Part shown: in pieces, positions 24,760 through 36,678 of the stretch
Layout of the letters: each line of letters starts with the position of its first letter
Numbering within the stretch: the first letter of the stretch is position 1
DNA from: Mytilus edulis
Lineage: Eukaryota > Mollusca > Bivalvia > Mytilida > Mytilidae
NCBI RefSeq assembly: GCF_963676685.1
Contig: NC_092356.1
Location: forward strand, 41,627,601-41,691,600
DNA: 64,000 bases
Reading direction: 5' to 3'
The notes under the pieces: generated by a model
Database searches by the model: none
What the model was told of the DNA's origin: nothing
The model's input: only the letters and a program-made list of their open reading frames with translations
Made by a program: the position numbers and the translations under genes

Positions 24760-25550
24760 AATTCAGATATTTTTGCATCCATTCATTGAAAAAAAGGACA
24801 CATAATGAGAAATTGATTATTGCGATTTTAGTCAATACTGCATATAGATAATGGTTTCAAAATTTAATGTGAGTTTTTATTTTTGCGATACTCCGTTTTT
24901 GGCAATTTTTGCAATAATAAAAACCTCTCAAAGTTTTCTGAATTTACATAAGCTTAAATAGTTATCAAAGGTACAAGGCTTATAAAATTACTTTTTATAC
25001 ACATCATTTCTTGTTTTGCCGAAAAGCATAAAACGTATAGGTGTTTCCGCTACGGACAAATTGACTACAAGTATACCAGCACTGGTCAATTTTAATATTT
25101 CGGTATACTAGTAGGTCAAATGATATATTTTGAAATTCTTTATATCAGATATCCATAGTATCAATGAATTCCAGCGGATATCTGATCTATTATTGGCACA
25201 TTTTTAAGTCCTTTCTAAATATTTGCTGTTCTAATAATATTTTCTGCATACTTTGTTTCATACTATATAGGTGCTAGTTTATCAAAATGGTAGTTGTCTA
25301 TTATTGTGTTTTGAAATGATGTTTGCTTGTTGCTGACAAAGACTGATACAAAATGTAAATAAATGTAAATGCTAATAAGGACAAAAGCAAAGCGTTTGCT
25401 GGTTAATAAATAAACATATGCTGTCAAATATTTGTTACATGTATTCATTCATATCGCATCAGTATTTATTTTGATTTTAACATTTTGAATAAGGTTATCA
25501 ACTTCCTGTTTACGGAATACTTATGTGCTCTTACATACACACATAATTGT
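24760..25550. other. no gene seen
   Basis: AT-rich intergenic sequence after the KY-like gene. Confidence 0.5.
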
Positions 25551-25559
25551 CGTAAGATT

Positions 25560-25760
25560 AGTGACAATATAACACCAAGAGAAGCTGTTTAAGACCATGG
25601 GTGAGAGTTGAAAGATGCAAAAAGGATATCCAAACTCATTAGTCGAAAACAAACTCACTATGCTATGGCAAAAAAAACCCGAAAAGAGATCAAAAGGCAG
25701 CATAAAGTCCACATCCTATAACATCTAAAGACCGACAAACAAAAAAACACCACCACAACC
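25560..25760 (-). repeat. dispersed repeat family E
   Basis: Diverged match to 37135-37290 and 51805-51985 (aaactcacagattgaaaata, ctgacaacgccatggctaaa). Confidence 0.45.
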
Positions 25761-26460
25761 GGGTGGGTGAGCAGATCTAGTGCCATCCGTCGGGTTGCTT
25801 GCAAACCTCACCAGTCTTGTTCGGTAGGTCACATTCGACAAAAATTGGACAACTTTACAGCAATGTATTTGAAATAAATGACAACATAACCAGGCAAGAA
25901 ATTTTTAGATACGTCATAACCAAAACACATAGTATAAGAAAAAACACGTTTGGAAGCGTTTAACAATTCCGTAACATGGGAAAATGGTGAAATATTACAA
26001 CAAAAGAACAAACTGTAAAAATCAGTCGGAAAAGGCTTTATTCATCACATCAATATAAAGCAAAAAAATTTTTTTTAAGCTACAAAGTACTAATCTACTT
26101 GCCAATTAAGTTATTTATCTTTAATAGGGTTTTTGTATTTTTGACGAATACTAGTATCTCAAATCTCTGTTGATTCATCCATATAAGATGATAGGGAATA
26201 ATTTCAAATTTTCAAATGTCATAAATGGATGAGTCATTACGAATGGTAGTTTAAAGATAACTTAAATATACTTTAACTTCCCAATTACCACATTTCGTGA
26301 GGTACTTGAACAAAACGTCCGACTATTAGAATAATGATCTGCTATTTTAATTATTGAAAGTATTTAAATGAAGGGACACCTGTCTGTTGAATTAAACTTA
26401 TTTCAAAATCAACTCATCATATATGTGTTAGTTCTAAAGTGAACATCATCGAATTTTGAA

Positions 26461-26515
26461 ATGGCTTTCTTCAATCTTATAATGAAAACAATGCTGACCA
26501 ATTTGGTCTCATTAG
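26461..26515 (+). CDS. duplicate signal-peptide first exon (unit A), possibly alternative or relic
   Basis: ATG followed by AFFNLIMKTMLTNLVSL and donor ATTAG|gtgagt. It is the same length (55 bases) and phase (1) as the unit C exon at 36679. Spliced to 41222 it would start the YWTD gene from about 14.7 kb upstream. Whether it is transcribed is unknown. Confidence 0.5.
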
Positions 26516-26689
26516 GTGAGTTATATTACATATTACATTACTATGTATACAAAAATTTAAACGGCAAATAGTATATATAGCTACTGCAAAACACTTTTTC
26601 ATTCCTTCCAAAAGGAGATTAACGAGTGCTTGAAAGAATCACGATATTTTGCTCATATCATCTGCAATATTTTTATGCATTCTTAATAT

Positions 26690-26800
26690 CATATATATAA
26701 AAAAACGATTTGTGGTATGATTGCCAATAAGACAACTCTCCACCAATACTCCACAAGAGACAAAATGACACAGAAATTTTACAACTATACGTCACCGTAG
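26690..26800 (-). repeat. family A repeat fragment in unit A
   Basis: tgtggtatgattgccaataa, gacaactctccacca and acaaaatgacacag are the reverse complement of the family A tail. Confidence 0.7.
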
Positions 26801-27514
26801 TATAGTATATATTTAACTGATCATAACATGCATAAGCCTACAACAAACAATAAGTTATTTTTTTTTTGTGAACACACAATGCAAAACCGGATAATTAGTT
26901 TCAAGTAAACAGAAGAACGAGCACGTCAAACAACGTCTAGTTATTTTTACAGAACCTAACCTGTTCTATGTACTATAAATCAGTAATCAATTGTATCTCA
27001 TTGCTTTTCCAAATGCAATCGATGACACTGACATGGTTTTAAGCACAAGCCGTGATGTAAAATTCAAGAGTTAGGTTTTTGTACTGGCCATCAAAGCGAC
27101 CAGCTATGTGGTGATGGTATTAAGTTAATACTACACGAACAGTTCTGATTTATACATTCATTTTCAATCAAAGCCGTGCGTTTTACAAGGAGTCAAATAT
27201 ATATGTCACGTTCACATCTCAGCTAATGCCTCTTCTGAATAACCGAAGATACTTGTATATGTTGGCTATCCAAACTACACACACTACTTTTTATCTTGAC
27301 GTCTATTAAGTGTTCTTAGATATATCTTTCTATATTGCTAATCCTCATACTAAAGAACTAGTTATTAATTTTTCTAAAAAAAATAATGATTAAGGAATAT
27401 GTTGATGTTTTTAAAAGGTCAAGTGTTTCTGACGGTTCATTAATTTCGATTGACGTTTTGATACACGACCACATCTTTTTTTCCAAGAGAATTTTTTTTT
27501 TTCTGTAAATGGTT

Positions 27515-27520
27515 CTTTAT
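27515..27520 (+). repeat. target-site duplication, left
   Basis: ctttat directly abuts the left TIR and is repeated at 31586-31591 directly after the right TIR. Confidence 0.85.
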
Positions 27521-27556
27521 TACGGAAGCCGATAAGGGCCATTCAAAAAAAAAATA

Positions 27557-27849
27557 TTATGTCGTAATTACGACATAATTTCGACATAACATGTCGTTAT
27601 TACGACATAGATATGTCGTAATTTCGACATAACATGTCGTTATAACGACATCGCTATGTCGTAATTTCGACATAACATGTCGTTATTACGACATCGCTAT
27701 GTCGTAATTTCGACATAACATGTCGTTATTACGACATCGCTATGTCGTAATTTCGACATAGCATGTCGTTATAACGACATCGCTATGTCGTAATTTTGAC
27801 ATATCATGTCGTAATAACGGCATCTCTATGTCGTAATAACGACATCGCT
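27557..27849 (+). repeat. palindromic 43-bp tandem repeat, left arm
   Basis: About 6.7 copies of a unit built from ATGTCGTAATTTCGACATAA and CATGTCGTTATTACGACATC plus GCT. Each half is itself a TGTCG...CGACA hairpin. Possibly transposase-binding subterminal repeats (inference). Confidence 0.93.
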
Positions 27850-27857
27850 TTATATAT

Positions 27858-28139
27858 ACCAACTCTCATGTGCCTAGGAAATTACATTATTAAAGGTTTA
27901 GAAATAAGATCTAGATGTAAACAAAATATATGAAATAATATAATATCTTATTGTTATAAGACCTAATATAATAGTTATATAAAACACATGTTGTGTTAGG
28001 CTCTGATCCTGTCCATAATGTTATAGTATGGTATAGTTTTCTGTTTTGCTTTTTCCAATCATATTGTGTTGTAAAATGATGCCCTTTATGGGTTCTTGAT
28101 TAGATTAATAAAATTCTTATCTTATCTTATCTTATCTTA
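27858..28139 (+). mobile_element. truncated LINE-type 3' end inserted in the left arm
   Basis: It is absent from the right arm, where the two flanks are contiguous. It ends atgccctttatgggttcttg, a short spacer and (TCTTA)n, a form typical of 3' ends of non-LTR retrotransposons. No coding sequence remains. Confidence 0.7.
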
Positions 28140-28262
28140 TATAAAAGAATATGTATTATGATTGCCAATAGACTAAATGACACAGAAATTAACAACTATA
28201 GGTCATCATAATGCCCCCAATAATTAGAAAAGCCCCACATAGTCAGCTATAAAAGAGGGAGG
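28140..28262 (-). repeat. family A fragment captured in the left transposon arm
   Basis: attatgattgccaatagact, aatgacacagaaattaacaa and tagtcagctataaaagag are the family A tail in reverse. The mirrored copy is at about 31190-31310. Confidence 0.7.
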
Positions 28263-29739
28263 AAAGATACCAGAGGGAGAGCCTCCGAAATGCTGTGTGG
28301 CAGACAGTGTTATTAATTAATTAATTATTAGCTCCCTTGGTAAAACTCCAAATTTCATATTTAATGTATTTCATTGTTAAATAATTTGCATGAAGCTTAA
28401 TAAGTACATATTTGTTAATTGCATAGACTTTGCTATTTGAATTCATTGGTTAAAGATATTTATTTATATTGTAAAGTTTAATATTTGTATCGTCGCAAAA
28501 TCTTTGGTTACCTTCTTTGAATAGATTCAGTGAGAAATTTATATATTTAATAGATCCCATGTAATTACACCGACCTTGTATGATAAGTCTAACATTCATT
28601 CCTAGCAAGGCAAGCTATCCATCTCCCTACAAATAAAAGCAAACTTCAAGGCTTTTTGTAATAATATTGTATTGAAGTATTGATTGCTCTTTTTCTACTT
28701 TCAAACGTTGGGCACGATGTTCCTACAACGCCTAGGATTTAAAATGAATCTTCGAAATTTCATCCGCAAAACAAAATAAAAATAAAAATGTTAGAAAACA
28801 CGAAACAATATTGTAACAAATTCAGTATATGTTTTAAATTATGTTTTTACAGCTCTTGATCATATACTAAGTAATATCTAGTTTATTTGAGGATTAAAAT
28901 AAGAAAGCTTTGTGAAAAAAACGGATGTCCAACGTTACATTTATGAAAAACTGTTTTAACCCTTATGTATAGTGATCCTATTTCTTATTCTCTGATCTTC
29001 TTGATTCTTGGCAGGAACAACGACATGTGTTGGTTCTCTGTGCCGTTAAAGCCGTTATTTTGCCAAATTTCATTTGACTCGGTGACTGCATATTAAGCTG
29101 GAATAAGAAAAATGTCCAACGACGTTTTTCATTAACTCAACGACTGAAAGTGAATGTTATAAGTAGATACAGCAGAAAATGAATAAAAAGAGTAAGACAA
29201 TAATAATATCTAACAAAAGTACAAATATTTGCCTCATGTGAGTTCAAATATTGGTGATTCAATAAAAATCTTCTCTACACAGTCGTTTTTCAAACGGTAG
29301 CCATTTTGTCCAAGTTGATATTTCATTTTTCAAAGCAGTTAACGCGTATTTTTTATAATTAATAAAAACAAAAGTTAGATACACGAAGAGTAAAAAATGC
29401 CAATATTCTTTTCTTCTTACCTGCATATTTGGGTCTTAAAGGAATAAAATGCTTCCACACATTACAAAACGGTAGCCAATTTGTCCAAACGTCTGAAAAC
29501 GTCTAAAATCCTAAAGACGCTAATTTCCGACGTTACATGTGGTAAAGTTTCAATTAAATGTTCATGATAATTAAAACAAATCGTGTTATAAAATTTGGAA
29601 AAAAAGGTTGATGATTGCTGCCGAAAAAAAAGAATAGTGCATGTTGCTATAGACTCCGCCCGAGGACATAGGTTCGACACAGGTTAAATTTTGCAATTTT
29701 TATTAATCGTTTATAGCTTTTAACGATTTATTTAAAAGA

Positions 29740-30420
29740 ATTGGGAAATGGGGAAAACATCCCATTACATGAACTTCGTCCAACTTTTGCAAAGACACCA
29801 AGACAGTCCTCTAAATGTAAAATGCGAATTGAAAGTTATGTTACGGAAGTACTCCGAAATAGATCATTTAAAGTCGTCACTTCAGTAAGGTGCAATCACC
29901 AATATTTAAAGACTTAATACCAGTTCATGGAATGTTTTACTTCGCGATTTGTCCTGCTATTCATGTTAACTTATAACGGTCGTGATGAAAATAATTCCTG
30001 TACTAGCGAAGCCGGAACTTTTCGTCAATATAAACTTGTGCATGAAATGGAGGTAATTGAAAGACGAATCCCAAACAGCAACGAAAACCGTTTCATCGAA
30101 TTAATAAAAACCCTGGATTATATTTGCCGTTTTCGCGGACGATCCAGGAGTAGATTACTATACTTTAGAATATATATCAGAAGTTAAACGCTATAGATGA
30201 CTTGGGAAATAATTTTCAAGCCAAGGTTCAAGTAATTGAAGGGGTGTATTTCGACAACTTATGTGCCAGGGAAAATACAATTCTATTCAAATTTTACCAA
30301 GGGTAAAAATGTTCGATTTACTTGCAGAGTGTCAGATATATTTGTATTGGTTGAATTAAGATATAGAAATTTTACAATGACAGATGATATGCACCTTGAA
30401 AGTTAAACATCCTATGATAA
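29740..30420 (+). pseudogene. degraded coding-like centre of the foldback transposon
   Basis: Several open stretches in different frames, for example one ending SFKVVTSVRCNHQYLKT near 29910 and one with FTCRVSDIFVLVELRYRNF near 30320, are separated by stops. I recognise no transposase motif. It could be a decayed internal gene. Confidence 0.3.
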
Positions 30421-30602
30421 AACAAAAATATGGAAAACCGTGTGCATGTACTTCCGTCCCATCTTTCCTTCCTACATTACTTGCGACAGTACTGCATTTT
30501 TAGTTGAAATAACTTAAAGAGTAAACATTATTAAATCGATTTCCACAACTCGAGGTAATTTTTGACATCACAAAACGAACAGAACCAGAATCAACCAACA
30601 AT

Positions 30603-30899
30603 ATGAAAAACCGAATAAAACTTGCAAAAATTAAACGAAGTCAAAAACCCTCTTCGACGCCGCATGTTAAAAGGAAACGTCGTGCCCAACGTTTGAAAGT
30701 AGAAATAGAGCTATCAATACTTCAATTCGCCCTTATTACAAGAAGCCAGGTAGTTTGCGCTTATATAAAGGGAGATGGAATGCTTGCCATGCAATGCCAG
30801 TCCTCATATATTTCCACGTCTTATTTGTTTATTTCAAACTTGTCTGGCTGTACAGCCCTTCCATGGCAGGTAACTTTTAAAACTTCGACGGGATTTTAA
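30603..30899 (+). pseudogene. 98-codon ORF entering the right transposon arm
   Basis: The first about 35 residues are strongly basic (RIKLAKIKRSQK, HVKRKRRAQRLKVE) and are followed by sequence of the inverted arm. It may be the tail of a former transposon gene. There is no family match I can name. Confidence 0.3.
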
Positions 30900-31189
30900 A
30901 AATATATAAGTTTCTCACTGAAGGTATCCAAAGAAGGTAACCAAAGATTTTGCAACGATGCAAATATTAAACTTTACAATGTAAATAAAAAATCTTCAAC
31001 CAATGAATTCAAATAGCAAAACCTATGCAATTAACAAATATATACTTATTAAGCTTCATGTAAATTATTTAACAATGAAATACATTAAATATGAAATTTG
31101 GATTTTTACCAAGGGAGCTAATAATTAATTAATAACACTGTCTGCCACACAGCATTTCGGGGTCTCTCCCTTTTGGTATCTTTCCTCCC

Positions 31190-31310
31190 TCTTTTATAGC
31201 TGACTAATCGGGGGCTTTTCTCATTATTGGGGGCATGATGATGACCCATAGTTGTTAATTTCTTTGTCATTTAGTCTCTTGGCAATCATAATACATATTC
31301 TTTTATATAT
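31190..31310 (+). repeat. family A fragment captured in the right transposon arm
   Basis: ttttatagctgactaatc, gttgttaatttctttgtcat and ttggcaatcataatacatat follow family A order. Confidence 0.7.
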
Positions 31311-31553
31311 AGCGATGTCGTTATTACGACATAGCTATGTCGTTTTAACGACATAGTGATGTCGTTATTACGACATGATATGTCGAAATTACGACATAGC
31401 GATGTCGTTATAACGACATGTTATGTCAAAATTACGACATAGCGTTGTCGTTATAACGACATGTTATGTCGAAATTACGACATAGCGATGTCGTAATAAC
31501 GACATGTTATGTCGAAATTATGACATGCTATGTCGTAATTACGACATAAAATA
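31310..31553 (-). repeat. palindromic 43-bp tandem repeat, right arm
   Basis: About 5.6 copies of the left-arm unit in reverse orientation. Confidence 0.93.
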
Positions 31554-31585
31554 TTTTTTTTGAATGGCCCTTATCGGCTTCCGTA

Positions 31586-31591
31586 CTTTAT
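31586..31591 (+). repeat. target-site duplication, right
   Basis: ctttat directly follows the right TIR and matches 27515-27520. Confidence 0.85.
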
Positions 31592-32400
31592 CAAATCTTA
31601 TTACAAAATTATTTGCTGCAATTATAACAAAGCATTCTTCTGTAATGAAAAAGGAAAATAGTCTTAATGCAGCTATGTCTTACAGGACATATTTCATCAC
31701 ATTCGAAAAATCTCTTAAATTGCATTCTGTTTATCGGTACTAACATTGATTTTGTATATGAAAATTTTAAACATAGCTAAATATATATATTGCTTTGTTT
31801 ATGCAGTTATAAGTACTCATAATTTTACATTATTTCGATACTGTTTATTTCTATTTTGGCATTGGACAAGGACATGTATTTTCCCGATTTTTTATGAATT
31901 CCTCACACTAAATCCCTTGAATGTGAACTGATTGATACTTTTGTCAGGTTGAACATTATTTATTTATGAGTTATTTTCTTTGAACCTGCTTTTAATAACT
32001 GCGAGTATTATAATATAAATGCTTTGTGTCTATTGTATAATGTTATTTGTTATTTTGGATTCGTATCGATCATCTGTAACTGTCGTTTTGGTTCTTATGT
32101 TGTGCTGTCACACCAGTGTTCCAGGTTGAGCTCCTAAAAGTATGTTAAACTCCACCACATTGCTTATGTTCCTGTCAAGAGCCAGTGATTGTTATTGGTC
32201 CGTGTGTGTAATATTTGTTTTCGTAAACAGTTTTGCTATTAGTTAATAAGGCCGTTTGCTTCTCATTTGTAATGAAGTGTTGTTTTTGTTGACCTTATTG
32301 TCAAGATATTTCAATGGTCAAATGTCGTACGGTGACATATAAATGCTTACAACTTTTTCATATGAACTTTGGTTGATAGTTCATTGACAATCATATCAAA
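31592..32400 (+). repeat. segmental duplication unit A, right part, including a family A repeat
   Basis: gaaaaaggaaaatagtcttaa matches unit C near 37817. The family A copy (32100-32410) matches unit B at 35060-35290, so the insertion predates that duplication step. Confidence 0.65.
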
Positions 32401-32794
32401 TCTCCTTATTTTCATAAATCTTTTAATTAAACGCATTTACTGTTATTATAGAATTAAGCAAAAGGTTAAACGGGCATTTTAATATGTGCACATGTGTCTC
32501 AAGCAAAAAAAAACCGCAAGTAGCTATTACCTATCTGCTAATGATCTTTATAGTTACTATAGTTTCATATTCTTCATTTTTTATTTGCAATAAGGTCAGC
32601 AAATGTCACCAGCTTTACTGATTAATATAAAAAAAATCAAGAGGGAATCTGTCTAACGGCAAACAATTAATATAAGATAAGACTAAAAAAGATAAGAACG
32701 GATTATTTTGATTCGGCATAGGTCAAATATACCGGACTAGCTACAAAGAGCTTTCGACCAAATATAAAAACATATATTGATAACATAAATCAGT

Positions 32795-32890
32795 CTCATA
32801 GTTGAAGGCCGTACGGTGACCTTTAGTTGTTAAGTGCTGTGTAATTTGGTCTCTTGTCGAGAGTTGTCTCATGGGCAATCACTCCACATC
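32795..32890 (+). repeat. family A tail in unit B
   Basis: gttgaaggccgtacggtgac, ggtctcttgtcgagagttgt and catgggcaatcactccacat. It is absent from the corresponding place in unit C. Confidence 0.75.
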
Positions 32891-33259
32891 TTCTTTTTTT
32901 AAATGTTAGATATAATAAAACCAACATGTAATACAAAGTTGAAACTTACAAATTGCAAGTTATAAAAAATTTAACATCAAATTTAGAATAAGTTAAAGCA
33001 TGTTTTACCTAGATTTAAACGTTGAAATTAGTTTAAGCTATGGTTTACCATTCAAATAGATTAGATAACTTTTATAGTTTGGAGATAGTTCTACTTCTTA
33101 ATTACCACTTTAATACTGCAGTTGTATCTACAAGTTTCCATAAAATCGTGAGATACATGTACTTACACAAAACGTACAACTATTAAATAAATTATCTGCT
33201 ACTTGAGCATGTTAAGTACTTAAAGTATCTATATAAAGAGACTTATGTCTGTTAAAATA

Positions 33260-33300
33260 GACTAATTTCACTGACAAATTTGACCTCATTAGATTAGTCA
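33260..33300 (+). pseudogene. broken first exon in unit B
   Basis: Corresponds to the A and C signal-peptide exons, but the ATG portion is deleted. The donor position reads attagatt instead of attaggtgag. Confidence 0.55.
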
Positions 33301-33605
33301 TATTACATTATACATTACTATGCAAACAAAATTTAAACGGAATTAATTTATAAAACGCTATAAAGCAAAACATATTTTTACAAAAGTAGGAAAATTTTTG
33401 CTAGAAATAATCAGCAGACATAATACACCAATCTTTTCAGATATTTGTCTCACATCTCTACACTTTTAATCTTATGCCTTCTGTATTATGAAAAATGTCT
33501 GACAAACCGTAAGCCTGTAACAAACAATAAGGTATTCTTTTGTTAAATACAAAATGTGATGAATAGTTTTAATCAAACAGAAAAACGAGAACATCAAACT
33601 GTAAA

Positions 33606-34636
33606 TCGCTCATCGTGTCTCAGTGCTCATTCCGTATGGAATAGGTAATCACTCATCGTGTCTCAGTGTTCATTCCGAATGGAATGGGTAATCACTCATC
33701 GTGTCTCAGTGTTCATTCCGAATGGAATGGATAATCACTCATCGTGTCTCAGTGTTCATTCCGAATGAAATGGGTAATCACTCATCGTGTCTCAGTGCTC
33801 ATTTCGAATGGAATGGGTAATAAATCATCGTGTCTCAGTGTTCATTCCGAATTGAATGGATAATCACTCATCGTGTCTCAGTGCTCATTCCGAATGGAAT
33901 GGTTAATCACTCATCGTGTCTCAGTGCTCATTTCGAATGGAATGGGTAATTACTCATCGTGTCTCAGTGTTCATTCCGAATGGAATGGGTAATCACTCAT
34001 CGTGTCTCAGTGCTCATTCTAAATGGAATGGGTAATCACTCATCGTGTCTCAGTGTTCATTCCGAATGGAATGGGTAATCACTCATCGTGTCTCAGTGCT
34101 CATTTCGAATGGAATGGGTAATAAATCATCGTGTCTCAGTGTTCATTCCGAATTGAATGGATAATCACTCATCGTGTCTCAGTGCTCATTTCGAATGGAA
34201 TGGGTAATTACTCATCGTGTCTCAGTGTTCATTCCGAATGGAATGGGTAATCACTCATCGTGTCTCAGTGCTCATTCTAAATGGAATGGGTAATCACTCA
34301 TCGTGTCTCAGTGTTCATTCCGAATGGAATGGGTAATCACTCATCGTGTCTCAGTGTTCATTCATAATGAAATGGGTAATCACTCATCGTGTCTCAGTGT
34401 TCATTCCGAATGGAATGGGTAATCACTCATCGTGTCTCAGTGCTCATTCCGAATGGAATGGATAATCACTCATCGTGTTTCAGTGCTCATTTCGAATGGA
34501 ATGGGTAATCACTCATCGTGTCTCAGTGCTCATTCCGAATGGAATGGGTAATCACTCATCGTGTCTCAGTGCTCATTCCGAATGGAATGGGTAATCACTC
34601 ATCGTGTCTCAGTGCTCATTCTGAATGGAATGGGTA
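33606..34636 (+). repeat. 43-bp satellite array, about 24 copies
   Basis: The unit is ATCACTCATCGTGTCTCAGT, GTTCATTCCGAATGGAATGG and GTA. Variants (gctcatttcg, aataaatcatcg, aattgaatggataa) recur in the same order at about 33790-33950 and 34090-34220, showing higher-order duplication. Each unit holds an ATTCC...GGAAT inverted pair. Confidence 0.97.
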
Positions 34637-35537
34637 TAAGCCTGAGCCGATATGTTAAATTCAAGTTCTTGTAAATGTTTTGTTTTTGTACCGGTCACCT
34701 AAGCAGCCAACTAATAAGGTGATGGTATGAAGTAAATGCTACACGTACAGTTCTGAATTATACATTTATTTTCAATCAAAGCTGTGCGCTTTACATATAG
34801 TTTAATTGTAAATATGTCATTTTCACACCTCTCCTCTGGATAACTGAAGGTACTTATATGTGTTGGCTATCCAGACCACACACACTACTGTTTACCTTGA
34901 CGCCTTGTTTATTCCTTAAATGTTCTTAGATCTATCCTTCTATTTTGCTAATCCCTTGATTATTGAACATTGATTGTTATTTGTTATAAAGCTTATGAAG
35001 ATAATGATTTTCTTTTACGTTTGAATAAATCAATTGCTTCTGAGGGTTCGTTCATTTTGTTTGACGTTGGTTCGTGTCTGTAAAGTTTGTTTTTGTAATC
35101 AGTATTGCTATTAGTTTATAAGGCTGTTAGTTTTATTATTTGACACTGTTCTCATTCTTAAAAGCGTGTTGTTTTATTGACCTCATTGTCAAGATTTTCA
35201 AATGGTCAAAACTCGTACGGTGACCTATAAACGCTAACAACTTTGGTTTATAGTTCATTGACAATCGTATCAAATCTCCTATTTTCATAATTCTTTTAAT
35301 TAAACACATCTACTGTTATTATAGAATTAAACAAAAGGTTAAACGGGTGTATAATATGTGCATCTGTGTCTGAAGCAAAAGAAACAATCAGAAATACGCA
35401 AGCTAATGATCTTTATTGTTACTATAGTTACATCTTCTCCATTTTGATTTACAGTGAAGTCATCAAAATATCACCCGCTTACATAATTAATGACTTTAAA
35501 AAATCAAGAAAGAATCTGTTTCTTTGCAAACATTGCA

Positions 35538-35646
35538 TACAAGATAAGATAAGATAAGATAAGATAAGATAAGATAAGATAAGATAAGATAAGATAAGAT
35601 AAGATAAGATGATAAGGTAAGATAAGATAAGATAAGATAAGATAAG
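35538..35646 (+). repeat. (GATAA)n microsatellite
   Basis: About 20 pentanucleotide units. The equivalent place in unit B (near 32675) has only two or three. Confidence 0.95.
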
Positions 35647-35816
35647 AAGAAATTATTTTGATTCGGCTTTAGTCAAATATACAGCACTAGCTCTAAAGAG
35701 CGTTTGACAGAATATAAAAAAATATAGATAACATAAAAAACAGTTTAAGATTTAGAACAAACATGTAATACAAAGTGGAAACTTTTGCAAGTTATACAAA
35801 ATTAAACATTAAAGGA

Positions 35817-36342
35817 GTAGGGGCATTAAGGTTTTTTTTTAAAATTAGCCCATAATGTTTAGAAATGCATAGGGTCAAGAAATATAATAAAGATTTTCAT
35901 CTAATGACGTCACAATTACGTCATTATATGTACTGTTTTCATAAAACCGATGAAAAAATATAGAATTTATGCAGTTTTATATCTTTATTTTCGTAGTTGA
36001 AACATCGTGCACAGCTAAGAAACGACAAAATAATTAAACAGGAGCTTTATTATTACCATTGACATAATCTCACTAAATATAAAGTTGTTTCTTGGGTGCT
36101 TACATACTTTTTCAATGTAAAATATACTTAAAATTTGATGAAAAACAAGGAAAATCATAAAAAAATTAAATATGCAAATTTAGTCATGATTTGTTGCTTT
36201 GGTAACTTGTTCCATGTCAAATTTGCTTTGTTTTTCTGAATACCTTGTATCTTAGTCAAATTTTCAGTAATTTAAGTATATGTATGATAACTTTTAAATT
36301 TGCAGAAATTATTGGGCCAAATAAGGGCCTTATCGCCCCTAC
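35817..36342. mobile_element. 526-bp TIR element inserted in unit C
   Basis: Ends GTAGGGGCATTAAGG and CCTTATCGCCCCTAC are inverted. Unit B lacks the element at the matching site, so it inserted after duplication. No ORF; no clear target duplication. Confidence 0.7.
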
Positions 36343-36439
36343 TTCAAATGAGTTAAAGTATGTTTTACCTAGATATAAAAGTTAAAGATTAAGTTATAAA
36401 ATGGTTAATTTTTCAAAAAGAATAGATAACTTTTGTGGT

Positions 36440-36678
36440 TAAAAGATAATTCTACTACCCAATTGCCCATTTTGAAACTGCAGTGGTATCTACTAATTAT
36501 CTACAAGACACTTACATAAAACGTCCGACTATCAAATATATCATCTGCCATGTAAGTACATAAAAGTAAGTATCTACTTTAGTACATGAAGGGACATATG
36601 TCTGTTCTAGTAGACTTATTTTAAAATAATCTCATCATATATGTGTGAGTTCTCAAGTGAACATCACCGAATTGTGAA
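36440..36678 (+). promoter_or_regulatory. candidate promoter and 5' leader of the YWTD gene
   Basis: The stretch before the unit C ATG is well conserved in unit A (26270-26460) and partly in B, for example aaaacgtccgactat and catcatatatgtgtgagttc. No clear TATA box. The call rests on position only. Confidence 0.35.

Larger units (their letters stand above)
26060..27480 (+). repeat. segmental duplication unit A, left part
   Basis: Aligns with 33080-35060 (B) and 36430-37740 (C). Shared blocks include acaaaacgtccgactatta, gaacatcatcgaattttgaa, ggtgatggtattaagttaat, ttttcaatcaaagccgtgcg and tatgttggctatcca. Unit A continues at 31592-32400 after the transposon. Confidence 0.8.
27521..31585. mobile_element. 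4.07-kb foldback-type DNA transposon with long structured TIRs
   Basis: Outer ends are TACGGAAGCCGATAAGGGCC and its exact complement. They are flanked by ctttat at 27515-27520 and 31586-31591, a 6-bp target duplication. Arms run from 27521 to about 28735 and from about 30650 to 31585. Without a later insertion in the left arm, both are about 0.93 kb. Each arm holds a tandem palindromic satellite and a captured family A repeat. The 1.9-kb centre contains only degraded coding-like segments. The superfamily is not assigned. Confidence 0.88.
32400..35285 (+). repeat. segmental duplication unit B
   Basis: Starts tcttttaattaaacgcattt and actgttattatagaatta, as unit C does at about 35295. It carries the satellite at 33606-34636, a family A insertion at about 32795-32890 and a broken copy of the first exon near 33271. 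Confidence 0.8.

Noticed and set aside
33606..34636. Regular 43-bp spacing considered as a CRISPR-like array
   Set aside because: There are no unique spacers; the whole unit repeats head to tail and the genome is eukaryotic.
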